Positions 1 through 8,318 are shown, counted from the stretch's first letter. The stretch is 64,000 bases of DNA from Jiangella gansuensis DSM 44835 (GCF_000515395.1 NZ_KI911782.1:1589090-1653089); one strand, 5' to 3'. The notes: generated from the letters alone by a model not told the origin. A program made the numbers and translations.

Positions 1-1
1 C

Positions 2-2308
2 CAGGTGCACCGCATCGAGCTGCCCCGGCTCGGCCACGACGAGGTGGTGGCTCAGCTGCGCGGGTTGCTCGGCCGGCCGCTGGAGCGCGGTTACGTCGAG
101 CGCATCTTCCAGCGCAGTGAGGGCATCCCGTTCTTCGTCGAGGAACTGGCCTGGGTCGACGACGACACGGGCCAGGCGGAGTTGCCCGGTTCGTTGCGCG
201 ACCTGTTGCTGGTGCGCATCGAACCGTTGTCCGAGGACACACAGCGGCTGCTGCGGCTGATGTCGGCTGCCGGCAACCGGGTCGACCACTCGGTGCTGGA
301 GAAGGTGGCCGACGAGCGCAGCGGCCCGTTGGAGGCTGCGTTGCGTGAGGCGGTGTCGTCCGGAGTCATCGTGGTCGACGGCGACGGCTACGCCTTCCGG
401 CACGCACTGCTGCGCGAGGCCCTGCACGACGACATGCTGCCCGGCGAGCACGCCCGCATGCACGCGCGGTACGCCGAGGCGCTGGAGACGCACCCCGAGC
501 TGATGCCGAACGGGCCCACAGCGGCGGAGGTCGCGCACCACTGGTACTCCGCGCACGATGTCGAGCGCGCTTTCGCCTGGTCTCTCACCGCCGCGGACGA
601 ACTGGTGCGCGGGTATGCGCATGCCACCGCACAGCAGCTGCTCGAGCGGGCATTGGAGCTGTGGGATCAGGTGGCCGACCCGGAGACCGTCGCCGGTTCC
701 ACCCGGCTCGACGTCGTGGTGCGGGCCGCCACCGAGGCGTACTCGGCGGGCGAGTTCGACCGGGCTCTGTCGCTGGTCAAGGAGGCGCTGCGGCTGGTCG
801 ACCGCGAGGCCGACCCGGGACGGGCCGGCTGGTTGCTCGCACGCAAGGGCAACGTCCTGAACCGGTTGGGCCGGCCCGGTGCCATCGAGGCGCTGCGCGA
901 GGCCCGCGAGCTCATCCCGGCCGACCCGCCGTCCGCCGAGCGGGCGGAGGCGCTGGACTGGCTGGCCACCACCCTCATGCTCGACTGGAGCTTCGCGGAA
1001 TGCCTGGAGGTCGCCGACGAGGCCGAACGAGTGGCCGAGGCGATCGGCATGGCCCGCATCGTCGCCTCCGCCCGCATCACGCGAGGCACCGCGTGGGTGC
1101 ACCTGGGCGATTCCGAGGCGGCGCTGGCCGAGATGCACCGGGCCGCCGCCACTGCCACCGCCGGGCCCGATCACCTGCATCGGTACTACGTGAACCTGTC
1201 CGATGCCTACATGCTGCTCGGCCGGTACGGCGAGGCGGTCGACGTCGCCACCGAGGGCTACCAGCACGCCCGCGAGCAGGGGCGCAAACGCACCTCCGGT
1301 GTGGTGCTCGCCGGGAACGCCGCGGAGCCCATGCTGGCGCTGGGTCACTGGGACCGCGCCGACCGGATGATCGAGCGCGGCCTGGAGATGGTCCCGCCGG
1401 CCAACCACGAGCGGCACATGCTCGGACTGCAGGCCTGGCTGGCGCTGTGGCGCGGCGACGTCGAGGCTGCCGCGGCGGCGGTCGAACGGCTGCGCGCCGG
1501 CATGACCCGGCGGACGGTGCTGCCACAGGACAGCCGGCTGGTCGCGCGGCTGCACGCCGATGTCGCGCTGGCCGCCGGCCGGCCGGAGGAAGCGTGGTCG
1601 GTGGTCACCGACGCTGTCGGCGACGACGTCCGGGCCGCCGTGCCCGGCTACGACCTGCCGCTGGCGTTCGCAGGAGCGCAGGCCCTGGGCGAGCGGCTGC
1701 GCGCCGCCGCCGACCCAGCCGACCTCGCTGTCGACGTCGCCTGGCTGCGTGACCTGGCCCGGCACACGGCCGCCGGCTGGCCGCTGCAGCTGTGGTCGGT
1801 ACTGATCGAGGCCGAGCTGTCCGGCCGAGCCGGCGACGACCCTGCCGCCTGGCAGCAGGCCCTGGACGCACTACAGCAGGCCGAAGGCCCGGTCTACCTG
1901 GTGCCGTACGCGGGGTACCGGCTCGGGCGGGCGCTGATCGCGGCTGGCGATCGCGATGCCGCCGGCGACGCGTTGCGCGAGGCCGCCGGGCGGGCGGACC
2001 AGCTCGGGGCCGGGCTGCTGCGCGGCTGGATCGACGACCTGTCCCGCCGGGCGCACGTGCCGCTGGTCACCGGGGTGCCCGCCGGCCGTGGTCCGGCCAG
2101 CGCCGGGCTGACCCTGCGCGAATACGAGGTGCTGAAGCTGGTGGCGGACGGGCGGAGCAACCGTGAGATCGGTGAGGAGCTGTTCATCAGCGCCAAGACC
2201 GCCAGCGTGCACGTGTCGAACATCCTGGCCAAGCTGGGGGTTTCCGGCCGCGGCGAAGCTGCCGCCGTCGCTCACCGCGACGGTCTGCTCGACACCGCCG
2301 CGTCCTGA
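2..2308 (+). CDS. LuxR-family ATP-binding regulator, 5'-truncated by window edge
   Basis: C-terminal roughly 768 residues of a large LuxR-type (LAL/MalT-like) transcription activator. The last 60 residues form a LuxR helix-turn-helix, opening with LTLREYEVLKLVADGRSNRE and containing the recognition stretch ISAKTASVHVSNILAKLG. Before it lies a long alpha-helical region rich in Ala/Leu/Glu that looks like TPR-type repeats, and the first 150 residues read like the end of an AAA/NB-ARC ATPase module (FFVEELAW, then a winged-helix-like part). The frame is open at the first base, so the Walker A region is presumably upstream of the window; a GTG at position 5 is probably not the start. The target is unknown. 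The gene runs toward a uronate-metabolism gene, ending at a palindromic terminator. Confidence 0.9.
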   Translation, partial: QVHRIELPRLGHDEVVAQLRGLLGRPLERGYVERIFQRSEGIPFFVEELAWVDDDTGQAELPGSLRDLLLVRIEPLSEDTQRLLRLMSAAGNRVDHSVLEKVADERSGPLEAALREAVSSGVIVVDGDGYAFRHALLREALHDDMLPGEHARMHARYAEALETHPELMPNGPTAAEVAHHWYSAHDVERAFAWSLTAADELVRGYAHATAQQLLERALELWDQVADPETVAGSTRLDVVVRAATEAYSAGEFDRALSLVKEALRLVDREADPGRAGWLLARKGNVLNRLGRPGAIEALREARELIPADPPSAERAEALDWLATTLMLDWSFAECLEVADEAERVAEAIGMARIVASARITRGTAWVHLGDSEAALAEMHRAAATATAGPDHLHRYYVNLSDAYMLLGRYGEAVDVATEGYQHAREQGRKRTSGVVLAGNAAEPMLALGHWDRADRMIERGLEMVPPANHERHMLGLQAWLALWRGDVEAAAAAVERLRAGMTRRTVLPQDSRLVARLHADVALAAGRPEEAWSVVTDAVGDDVRAAVPGYDLPLAFAGAQALGERLRAAADPADLAVDVAWLRDLARHTAAGWPLQLWSVLIEAELSGRAGDDPAAWQQALDALQQAEGPVYLVPYAGYRLGRALIAAGDRDAAGDALREAAGRADQLGAGLLRGWIDDLSRRAHVPLVTGVPAGRGPASAGLTLREYEVLKLVADGRSNREIGEELFISAKTASVHVSNILAKLGVSGRGEAAAVAHRDGLLDTAAS

Positions 2309-2335
2309 CCGGAGCGCGGGGCCGGCGTACGCGAG

Positions 2336-2385
2336 TGATCGTCAACGGTTGGGTGCGTGATGGCGCATCCACCGGTTGACGATCA
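2336..2385. terminator. Bidirectional palindrome between convergent genes
   Basis: Inverted repeat with 22-nt arms (2336-2357 and 2364-2385, three mismatches) and a 6-nt loop, lying between the LuxR gene and the convergent dehydrogenase gene. The outer arm, TGATCGTCAAC / GTTGACGATCA, resembles the TGATCATCAAG arms of the palindromes at 32055, 33125, 42570 and 58267. It lacks a T-run, so it would be an I-shaped rather than a classical terminator. Confidence 0.55.
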
Positions 2386-2417
2386 TGGACCCGGCGCCCC
2401 GGAGCCCCAGCGCGTTC

Positions 2418-3182
2418 TCAGACCGACCGGCCGGCTGAGGCTGCCGCGAGCCGGCACAGCCCGCCGTCGCCCTCGGGAAGGCCGGGGGCATAGGCCTCGG
2501 CGTCGAACCGGGGCCGGTAGCCCAGTTCATCGGTGGCGTTCGTGTAGTCGAAGATGCCGCGGGTGTTGGCGGACACCCCGAAGTAGGTGCCGTACCGCAC
2601 GTCGGTGGCCAGCGCGGCGCTCACCAGCTGCTGGAGGTCGCCGGGGGCCAGCCACCCCAGCGTCGTCCCGAGGTCGGTCGGTTCCGGCTGGCAGCCGCCG
2701 AGGCGCAGGCAGATCACCGCAGGCCCGCCGCCGTCGGCGATCGTGGCGCCGTAGGCCTCGGCGAACGCCTTGCTCGCACCGTAGGGACAGCAGGGCCGGG
2801 CTGGCCAGGACGGGTCGACCATCGGGCCGCCGTGGCGGACGTATCCGCCCATCGCGTGCACCGAACTGGCCAGCACCACGCGGCGGACGCCCGCCTCGGC
2901 GGATGCCTCGAGCAGGTTCACCACCGCGTCCGCGTTGGGTCCGCGCAGGTCGCGCCACGGTGCGGCGGGGCGAGGATCGGCAGCCAGGTGGACGACGTCG
3001 TCGACGCCCTCGACGGCTGCGGCGGTGAACGCCGGGTCGGCCAGGTCACCGACCGCGGTCTGGGCGCCGTCCCAGCCTGTCACGTGCTTGATGTCGACGG
3101 CGCGCACGGACAGGTCGTCCAGGGCGGGCCGGAGCAACTGGGCGACCTTGCCGGTCGCGCCGGTCACGAGCACGGTGGTCAT
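2418..3182 (-). CDS. NAD-dependent epimerase/dehydratase, uronate-dehydrogenase-like
   Basis: A 254-residue extended SDR. The N-terminal glycine motif is VLVTGATGKVAQLL (Rossmann NAD site) and the catalytic YGASK motif is in the middle. The segment YFGVSANTRGIFDYTNA and the overall length match uronate dehydrogenases, which oxidise D-galacturonate or D-glucuronate to the aldarolactone. The start at 3182 is chosen because MTTVLV begins at the Rossmann strand and is preceded by GGGGGTG; a longer reading from 3275 adds only basic filler. It is divergent from an enolase-superfamily gene, and the two would act successively on uronate. Other sugar epimerase activities cannot be excluded. Confidence 0.8.
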   Translation of the reverse strand: MTTVLVTGATGKVAQLLRPALDDLSVRAVDIKHVTGWDGAQTAVGDLADPAFTAAAVEGVDDVVHLAADPRPAAPWRDLRGPNADAVVNLLEASAEAGVRRVVLASSVHAMGGYVRHGGPMVDPSWPARPCCPYGASKAFAEAYGATIADGGGPAVICLRLGGCQPEPTDLGTTLGWLAPGDLQQLVSAALATDVRYGTYFGVSANTRGIFDYTNATDELGYRPRFDAEAYAPGLPEGDGGLCRLAAASAGRSV

Positions 3183-3330
3183 CGCACCCCCAGCGTCGGA
3201 TGGAGTCGACCTTAGCGAACATCGCCTTCGACAATGCCTACGGACAGCCCTCATCATGTTGATGATTGTGTGCATGATGTGGGAGAGTTACGCATATGTT
3301 GAATGACCCGAATTCCGGTTCGGATGCGCA
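3183..3330. promoter_or_regulatory. Divergent control region of uronate genes
   Basis: The 148-bp space between divergent genes holds several signals. On the minus strand, 3301-3287 reads CAACATATGCGTAAC, identical to 8401-8415 in the transporter promoter. A perfect inverted repeat TCATCA-TGT-TGATGA lies at 3251-3265, and CCGAA/TTCGG arms flank TTCCGG at 3308-3323. No convincing -35/-10 pair can be assigned for the plus-strand operon by eye. The shared 15-mer suggests a common regulator, most simply the IclR protein at 7466. Confidence 0.55.
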
Positions 3331-4500
3331 ATGCTGATTCGTGATGTCGAGACCTTCGTCCTCAAGCTCTCCGCCGACGAGGCGTATCTCGGCGCGCTGC
3401 GCGACGGTGCCGCGATCGGGCCGGAGTACACCGTGCGCGAGCCCTGGCGCAGCCTCTACTCGGCCCGCTTCGAGACGCTGCTCGTCAAGGTCACGGCCGA
3501 GGACGGCACCAGTGGCTGGGGCGAGGCGCTGGCGCCGGTTGCGCCGGAGGTGCCGGCCGCCATCGTCGACCGGTTGCTCCGGCCGGTGCTGCGGGGCATG
3601 GATGCCCGCCGGCCGCGGCCGGCGTGGTCGGCACTGCGTGACCTCATGCGCGAGCGCGGGCACCTGGTCGGGCACCAGGCCGACGCGCTGGCCGCCGTCG
3701 ACATCGCACTGTGGGACCTCGCCGGTCGGCTCGCCGGTCGCCCGGTCTCCGAGCTGCTGGGCGGAGCATTCCGCGGCCGGGTCCCCGTCTACGTCTCCGG
3801 CCTGCCGCGCACCACCGACGACGAGCGCGCGGCGTTGGCCGCGGAGTGGGCCGGGCGCGGCGCCACCGCGGTCAAGCTGCACCTCGGTCACGGGGTCGAG
3901 GCCGATCTGGCCACGGTCGACGCCATCCGGGCCGCCGCGCCGGAGCTGCGGATCGCTCTCGACGCGCACTGGGTGTACGACGTGTCCGCGGCGCTGCGAC
4001 TGGCCGACGGGCTGGCCGCACGGGGCGGCTGGTTCCTCGAAGCGCCGCTGGCCCCGGAGGACGTCGCCGGCCACGCCGAGCTGGTCCGCCACGCCCGGCT
4101 GCCGGTGGCCGTGGGCGAGGCGTTGCGCAACCGGTACGAGTTCGGCCACTGGCTGGACGCGAGGGCGCTGCTGTTGGCCCAGCCCGACGTCGCCCGCACC
4201 GGGATCACCGAGGCGATGGTCGTCGCCGAACTCGCGGCCGCCCGGCACGTCCCGGTCGCGCCGCACCACTCCACCGGACTGGCAGTCGCGTTGGCCGCGG
4301 GCCTGCAGGTCAGTGCCGCCGTGGAGAACCTGGCGGCGTTCGAGTACCAGCCCACGTCCGTGGATGTCGGTCAGCGCATTCTCCAGCAGCCGCTGGCGGT
4401 GCACCCCGGTGCCGTAGAGCTTCCCGCCGGGCCGGGGCTCGGGGTCGACGTCGACGAGGAAGCCGTCCGCAAGCTCGCCGAGGAGTCAGGAACCGTATGA
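3331..4500 (+). CDS. Mandelate racemase/muconate lactonizing family enzyme (sugar-acid dehydratase or cycloisomerase)
   Basis: A 389-residue enolase-superfamily enzyme. The capping domain is roughly residues 1-125, followed by a TIM barrel. Visible catalytic features are Lys182 (VKLHLG), metal ligands Asp211 (ALDAHW), Glu237 (LEAPL) and Glu263 (VGEAL), and a barrel His312 (PHHS). Family members include D-galactarolactone cycloisomerase, galactarate/glucarate dehydratases and galactonate dehydratase. Next to a uronate-dehydrogenase-like gene, opening the aldarolactone or dehydrating an aldarate is the likeliest role, but the substrate is not readable from sequence. First gene of an operon: its stop overlaps the next start by 4 nt (ATGA). 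Confidence 0.85.
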   Translation: MLIRDVETFVLKLSADEAYLGALRDGAAIGPEYTVREPWRSLYSARFETLLVKVTAEDGTSGWGEALAPVAPEVPAAIVDRLLRPVLRGMDARRPRPAWSALRDLMRERGHLVGHQADALAAVDIALWDLAGRLAGRPVSELLGGAFRGRVPVYVSGLPRTTDDERAALAAEWAGRGATAVKLHLGHGVEADLATVDAIRAAAPELRIALDAHWVYDVSAALRLADGLAARGGWFLEAPLAPEDVAGHAELVRHARLPVAVGEALRNRYEFGHWLDARALLLAQPDVARTGITEAMVVAELAAARHVPVAPHHSTGLAVALAAGLQVSAAVENLAAFEYQPTSVDVGQRILQQPLAVHPGAVELPAGPGLGVDVDEEAVRKLAEESGTV

Positions 4501-5426
4501 GCCACACCGTCCATGGCCTCGTGCCCATCCTCGCCACGCCGTTCGGCCCCGACGGGTCGCTGGACCGCCCCGGCCTGCGCCGGCTGGTGGACTTCCAGCT
4601 GTCCAGCGGCGTCGACGGCGTGGCCGTGTTCGGCATGGCCAGCGAGGGGTTCGCGCTGACCGCCGCGGAGCGCCGGCTGATCCTGGGCGACGTCGTCGCC
4701 GTGGTCGCGGCGAGTGTCCCCGTCGTGGCGGGAGTGAACGGCACCTCCACGGCCACCGCGCTGGAACAGGCCGCCGAAGCTGCCGACGGTGGTGCCCGGG
4801 CACTCATGGTGCTGCCGCCGTTCATGGTCAAACCGAGCCCGGACCAGCTGGTGGAGTTCTACGGACAGCTCGGCGAGTTCGCGCACGGCGCCGGCGTCGA
4901 GGTGATGGTGCAGGACGCGCCCGGCGCCACCGGCATCGCGATGTCGCCGTCGCTCATCGTCGAGCTGAGCAAGCTGGACGGTGTCACGTCGGTCAAGGTG
5001 GAGTCGCCGCCGACAGTGCCCAAGGTCGGCGCGGTCGTGGACGCCGTCGGCGATGAGGGCGACTTCGCGGTGCTCGGCGGGCAGAACGCGCAGTTCGTGC
5101 TCGACGAGTACGCGCGCGGCTCCATCGGCACCATGCCGGCCTGCGAGTTCCCCGACCTGCTGGCGCCGGTCCTGGAGTCCTGGAATGCCGGCCGGCGGGG
5201 GGAGGCTCGGGCGGCATTCAGCCGGCTGTTGCCGCTGATCGTGCACGGCTTGCAGCAGGGGATCGCCTGGGCGGTGCACAAGGAGATCCTGGTGCACCGC
5301 GGCATCATCGACCACGCGACGGTGCGGCTGCCGGCCAAGCCGCTGGACGCCGGTGGCCGGGCGCTGCTCGACGACGTCCTGGACGATCTGGGTCTCGCGC
5401 CGGGTGACCGGCGGACCGCGAGGTGA
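4497..5426 (+). CDS. Dihydrodipicolinate synthase/N-acetylneuraminate lyase family protein
   Basis: A 309-residue TIM-barrel class I aldolase relative. The Schiff-base lysine is visible as Lys167 in TSVKVES. The position usually holding the catalytic Tyr (YNVPGRTG in DapA) reads VQDAPGATG here (Gln139), so this is not a DapA and the proton relay must differ. Relatives act on 2-keto-3-deoxy sugar acids (for example keto-deoxy-glucarate dehydratase or keto-deoxy-gluconate aldolase), which fits the upstream dehydratase. The ATGA overlap with the upstream gene indicates translational coupling. The start at 4497 gives the normal N-terminus (VHGLVPILATPF). Confidence 0.85.
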   Translation: MSHTVHGLVPILATPFGPDGSLDRPGLRRLVDFQLSSGVDGVAVFGMASEGFALTAAERRLILGDVVAVVAASVPVVAGVNGTSTATALEQAAEAADGGARALMVLPPFMVKPSPDQLVEFYGQLGEFAHGAGVEVMVQDAPGATGIAMSPSLIVELSKLDGVTSVKVESPPTVPKVGAVVDAVGDEGDFAVLGGQNAQFVLDEYARGSIGTMPACEFPDLLAPVLESWNAGRRGEARAAFSRLLPLIVHGLQQGIAWAVHKEILVHRGIIDHATVRLPAKPLDAGGRALLDDVLDDLGLAPGDRRTAR

Positions 5427-5430
5427 CGAC

Positions 5431-6192
5431 GTGAAGGTGGCCATCGTCGGCGCGTCCACACCGATCGGCATCGCCATCGCCGAGCGGTTCGCCGCCGACG
5501 GCGGCCGGGTGGTGGGCATTTCGCTGGAGCCGGCCGGCAGCCCGGTGCTGGCCGCGGACCTGACGGCGGACTGCTCGGTTCCGGCGGCCGCGGCCGACGC
5601 CGTCGAGGACGCCGTTAACGTGCTCGACGGGCTGGACGTGCTGGTTCCGGCGGCTGCCGTGATGCCGGTGGCGCCCGCGCACCACACCAGCGACGAGCAG
5701 TGGCGGCGCGCCCAGGCCGGTGGTCTGGACACCTTCTTCTTCACCGCTCGCGCCGCGTTGCCGCATCTGATGGCCGGCGACGGCGGCGCGATCGTCGCGG
5801 TGTCGTCGGTGAACGCGTTCCTGGCCGCGCCCTGGGTGCCCGCCTACGCCGCGGCGAAGGGCGGCGTCGACGCCCTGGTCCGGCAGCTCGCGCTCGACTA
5901 CGCCGGGCGCGGCGTCCGGGTCAACGCCGTCGCACCCGGCATGGTGACGTTCTCGGGCGTGCCGGACGCGGCCGCCGGCTACCCGATCCGGCGCACCATC
6001 GAGCCGTCCGAGGTAGCCGCGGCGGTCGCGTTCCTGGCCGGCGCGGAGGCGTCGGCCATCACCGGTGTGGTGCTGCCGGTCGACGGCGGGCTGTCCATCG
6101 CCTCGCCGGCAGCGTTCGCCCGAGCCGACCTGCGGGCCCGCCTCGACGACGAGTCAGCGGCGGGCGCGCACGGCGGCCGCGAGGTCGGCTAG
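5431..6192 (+). CDS. SDR family oxidoreductase
   Basis: A 253-residue classical short-chain dehydrogenase. The cofactor motif is VAIVGASTPIG near the N-terminus, and Ser-Tyr-Lys appear as AVSSVN followed by YAAAK. The C-terminal GVVLPVDGGLSI is typical. The GTG start at 5431 lies 4 nt after the upstream stop, with weak GAGG-like bases before it, so the gene is operonic with the lyase. It probably interconverts a keto/hydroxy sugar-acid intermediate of the same pathway, with NAD(P). Its 3' end overlaps the convergent DAHP synthase gene by 39 nt. Confidence 0.85.
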   Translation: MKVAIVGASTPIGIAIAERFAADGGRVVGISLEPAGSPVLAADLTADCSVPAAAADAVEDAVNVLDGLDVLVPAAAVMPVAPAHHTSDEQWRRAQAGGLDTFFFTARAALPHLMAGDGGAIVAVSSVNAFLAAPWVPAYAAAKGGVDALVRQLALDYAGRGVRVNAVAPGMVTFSGVPDAAAGYPIRRTIEPSEVAAAVAFLAGAEASAITGVVLPVDGGLSIASPAAFARADLRARLDDESAAGAHGGREVG

Positions 6193-7212
6193 TAGGCCCT
6201 CGGTGGTGTCCCAGCTCATGCAGGCGTCCGTGACGCTCTGGCCGTAGACGAGGGCGTCGCCGCCGAGGTCCTGGCGGCCGGCGACCAGGAAGCCCTCCAG
6301 CATCACACCGGCGATGCCGTGTTGTCCGGCGGCTACCTGGGCGGCGATCTCACCGGTCACGACGGCCTGCCGCTCGTGGTCCTTGCCGCTGTTGCCGTGG
6401 CTGGCGTCGATGACCAGGCGGCCCGGACGCTGGGCCTTCTGCAGCAGGGCGAGCGCGTCGCGGACGTCGTCGGGCCCGTAGTTCGGGCCGGCGCTGCCGC
6501 CGCGCAGGATGACGTGGCAGTCGGGGTTGCCGGCGGTGCTGACCGCTGCGGCCCGGCCGTCGTGGTCGACGCCGAAGAAGACATGCCCGTGGCCGGCCGC
6601 GGTGCAGCCGTCGATGGCAGCCTGGACGTCGCCGCTGGTGGCGTTCTTGAACCCGACCGGCATGGACAGACCGGATGCCAGCTGGCGGTGTACCTGGCTC
6701 TCCGGGGTGCGCGCGCCGATGGCGCCCCACGAGACGGTGTCGGCGATGTATTGCGGGCTGATCGGCTCCAGGAACTCGCAACCGGCCGGCAGCCCGACGC
6801 TCAGCACGTCGAACAGCAGCTGGCGGGCGATCCGCAGGCCGCGCGGCACGTCGAAGGTGCCGTCCAGGCCGGGGTCGTTGATGAGGCCCTTCCAGCCGAC
6901 CGTCGTGCGCGGCTTCTCGAAGTACACCCGCATGACGACGCACAGGTCGTCGCGCAGGGCGTCGGCCACCGGCTTCAACCTCCGGGCGTACTCCAGTGCC
7001 GCGGCCGGGTCGTGCACCGAGCACGGACCGACCACGACCAGCAGGCGGTCGTCGTCGCCGGCCATGATGCGGCGGACCTCGGCGCGGCTGGAGCGGACCA
7101 GCGCGGCGTGCTCCTCGTCCATCGGCAGTTCCGCGAGCATCTGGGCGGGCGACAGCAGCGGCTGGAACCCGGTGATGCGAAGGTCACCGGTGGGGGAGTG
7201 GGGCTGGGACAT
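6154..7212 (-). CDS. 3-deoxy-7-phosphoheptulonate (DAHP) synthase, class I
   Basis: A 352-residue enzyme condensing phosphoenolpyruvate and erythrose-4-phosphate, the first step of aromatic amino acid synthesis. Diagnostic stretches are VVVGPCSVHDP, VMRVYFEKPRTTVGWKGLIN and VIDASHGNSGKDH, giving the full AroF/AroG/AroH length. The ATG at 7212 has AAAGGAG 8 nt upstream. The 5' region (7213-7407) carries a short open frame with adjacent Tyr and Phe codons and strong hairpins, suggesting attenuation by aromatic amino acid supply. Feedback specificity (Phe, Tyr or Trp) cannot be read here. It overlaps the end of the convergent SDR gene by 39 nt. Confidence 0.95.
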   Translation of the reverse strand: MSQPHSPTGDLRITGFQPLLSPAQMLAELPMDEEHAALVRSSRAEVRRIMAGDDDRLLVVVGPCSVHDPAAALEYARRLKPVADALRDDLCVVMRVYFEKPRTTVGWKGLINDPGLDGTFDVPRGLRIARQLLFDVLSVGLPAGCEFLEPISPQYIADTVSWGAIGARTPESQVHRQLASGLSMPVGFKNATSGDVQAAIDGCTAAGHGHVFFGVDHDGRAAAVSTAGNPDCHVILRGGSAGPNYGPDDVRDALALLQKAQRPGRLVIDASHGNSGKDHERQAVVTGEIAAQVAAGQHGIAGVMLEGFLVAGRQDLGGDALVYGQSVTDACMSWDTTEGLLADLAAAVRARR

Positions 7213-7284
7213 GTGCGGCGTCTCCTTTGCTGAGTGAGCGGGACGCCCGTGCGGTCAACCCGAGCCGGCCCGTCTCATGACGAA

Positions 7285-7309
7285 GGGCAGAGACGGTGCG
7301 TCTCTGCCC
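7285..7309 (-). terminator. Attenuator-type hairpin before DAHP synthase
   Basis: Perfect 11-bp stem (7285-7295 with 7299-7309) closed by a 3-nt loop, in the leader of the DAHP synthase gene. In RNA sense it is followed by TTCGTC rather than a U-run. A competing stem, 7270-7276 with 7290-7296, uses part of the same arm, so the two folds exclude each other. Confidence 0.6.
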
Positions 7310-7334
7310 TGCTGGCTCCGGGTGGGTCGGTCGA

Positions 7335-7394
7335 TCAGCGCGCGACTCCACCCGGAGCCGGCGCAAAATAGCTCGATCGACGGACCATGACCAC
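7335..7394 (-). CDS. Leader peptide with Tyr-Phe control codons
   Basis: A 19-residue open frame, MVMVRRSSYFAPAPGGVAR, starting GTG exactly 7 nt after a TATAGT box, which is the leaderless spacing seen for many genes in this window; an ATG at 7388 is the alternative start. Tyr and Phe are encoded by TAT and TTT, codons that are rare in this GC-rich DNA, as expected if ribosome stalling at low aromatic aminoacyl-tRNA is sensed. It is followed by hairpins and then the DAHP synthase gene. Confidence 0.55.
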   Translation of the reverse strand: MVMVRRSSYFAPAPGGVAR

Positions 7395-7465
7395 GGCGAC
7401 GACTATACCCCGTTTGATGAACGTCGGCGATCGGCCGCGTCATGGCGGGGGTGGACAGCCGGTGA

Positions 7466-8263
7466 TCACGAGTAGGTCAGCGCGGCGTGGTAGCCGAGGT
7501 TGGACGAGATCTGGTCGGCGTGCTCGATGACCGTCATGCTCAACTCGCTCTGCCGGGCGGCGTTCATGGCCGACAGGGGTCCCGACACCGACAGCGCGGC
7601 GACGATCTGCCCGGACCGGCCGCGGACGGGCGCGGCCAGGCAGGTGCGCCCGAACGCCAGCTCCTCCAGTTCGGTGGCGTAGCCGCGCCGGCGCACCTCG
7701 GCCAGCGCCTCCAGCAGGGCATCGAGATCGGCGATCGTGTGCGGGGTGTACCGGGCGTACTCGGTGCCCAGCAGATCGCCGATCTCGTCCGGCGGCAGCT
7801 CGCAGAGCAGCGCCTTGCCCAGCGCCGTCGCGTACAACGGGCCGCCGCGGCCGATCAGGGTGGCCGGCCGCGGTGCGTTGGGACCTTCGAAGTGGCACAG
7901 GTAGAAGAGGCTGGTGCCGTGGCGTTCGGCGACGTTGACGCCGAGGCCCAGGGAGGCGGCCAGGTTCTGCGCGAGCTGCCGCGACTGCTGGTGCACCGGT
8001 GACTGATTGAGCCCGATGCCGGCCAGCGTGACGACCCGCGGCCCCACGCCGTACAGGCCGCTGCGGGTGTCGTGGCTGAGGAAACCGAGGTTGACCAGCG
8101 CACCGACCAGCCGCGACACCGTGGACTGTCCCAGGCCGGTGGCGGCCACCAGTTCGGACGTGCGCAGTTCGGGATGCTCCTCGGTGAACGCCGACAGCAA
8201 CGACAGCGCGCGTTCGACGCTCTGGGTGCCACCGGCGGACTCACGAGCTGGGACTCGAGGCAT
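7466..8263 (-). CDS. IclR-family transcriptional regulator (copy 1)
   Basis: A 265-residue IclR protein. The N-terminal winged HTH includes SELVAATGLGQSTVSRLVGAL, and the C-terminal effector domain runs from about residue 85 onward. It is divergent from the sugar transporter/hydrolase operon and the natural candidate for its regulator. About 80% of residues (by eye) match the IclR at 33175, including long identical blocks such as GIGLNQSPVHQQSRQLAQNL. The ATG at 8263 is preceded by GGGAGAGTG. A small inverted repeat 41 bp upstream may be its own operator. Confidence 0.92.
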   Translation of the reverse strand: MPRVPARESAGGTQSVERALSLLSAFTEEHPELRTSELVAATGLGQSTVSRLVGALVNLGFLSHDTRSGLYGVGPRVVTLAGIGLNQSPVHQQSRQLAQNLAASLGLGVNVAERHGTSLFYLCHFEGPNAPRPATLIGRGGPLYATALGKALLCELPPDEIGDLLGTEYARYTPHTIADLDALLEALAEVRRRGYATELEELAFGRTCLAAPVRGRSGQIVAALSVSGPLSAMNAARQSELSMTVIEHADQISSNLGYHAALTYS

Positions 8264-8303
8264 GGTTCACTCTCCCACCCATCGCGCTGATCACAGAACA
8301 CGT

Positions 8304-8318
8304 ATCCACATTATGGAT
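8304..8318. promoter_or_regulatory. Candidate IclR autoregulatory site
   Basis: Perfect inverted repeat ATCCA-CATTA-TGGAT, 41 bp upstream of the IclR start and 72 bp upstream of the transporter promoter -35. Short palindromes with a 5-nt centre are a plausible IclR dimer site. No direct evidence. Confidence 0.4.

Larger units (their letters stand above)
7270..7407 (-). promoter_or_regulatory. Putative aromatic amino acid attenuation leader
   Basis: Reading the minus strand: a TATAGT -10 box (7407-7402), a GTG 7 nt later opening a 19-codon leader frame, and a 12-bp perfect stem (7348-7359 with 7314-7325) whose first arm lies inside the leader codons just after Tyr-Phe. An 11-bp terminator-like hairpin follows (7285-7309), then a mutually exclusive 7-bp stem (7270-7276/7290-7296). 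Ribosome-mediated attenuators before DAHP synthase genes are known from corynebacteria; this arrangement fits the principle. The antiterminator partner of the first stem was not resolved by eye. Confidence 0.6.

Noticed and set aside
2357-3028. Plus-strand frame opposite the uronate dehydrogenase gene
   Set aside because: Arg/Pro-rich shadow; the minus strand has Rossmann and YxxxK motifs in the right order.
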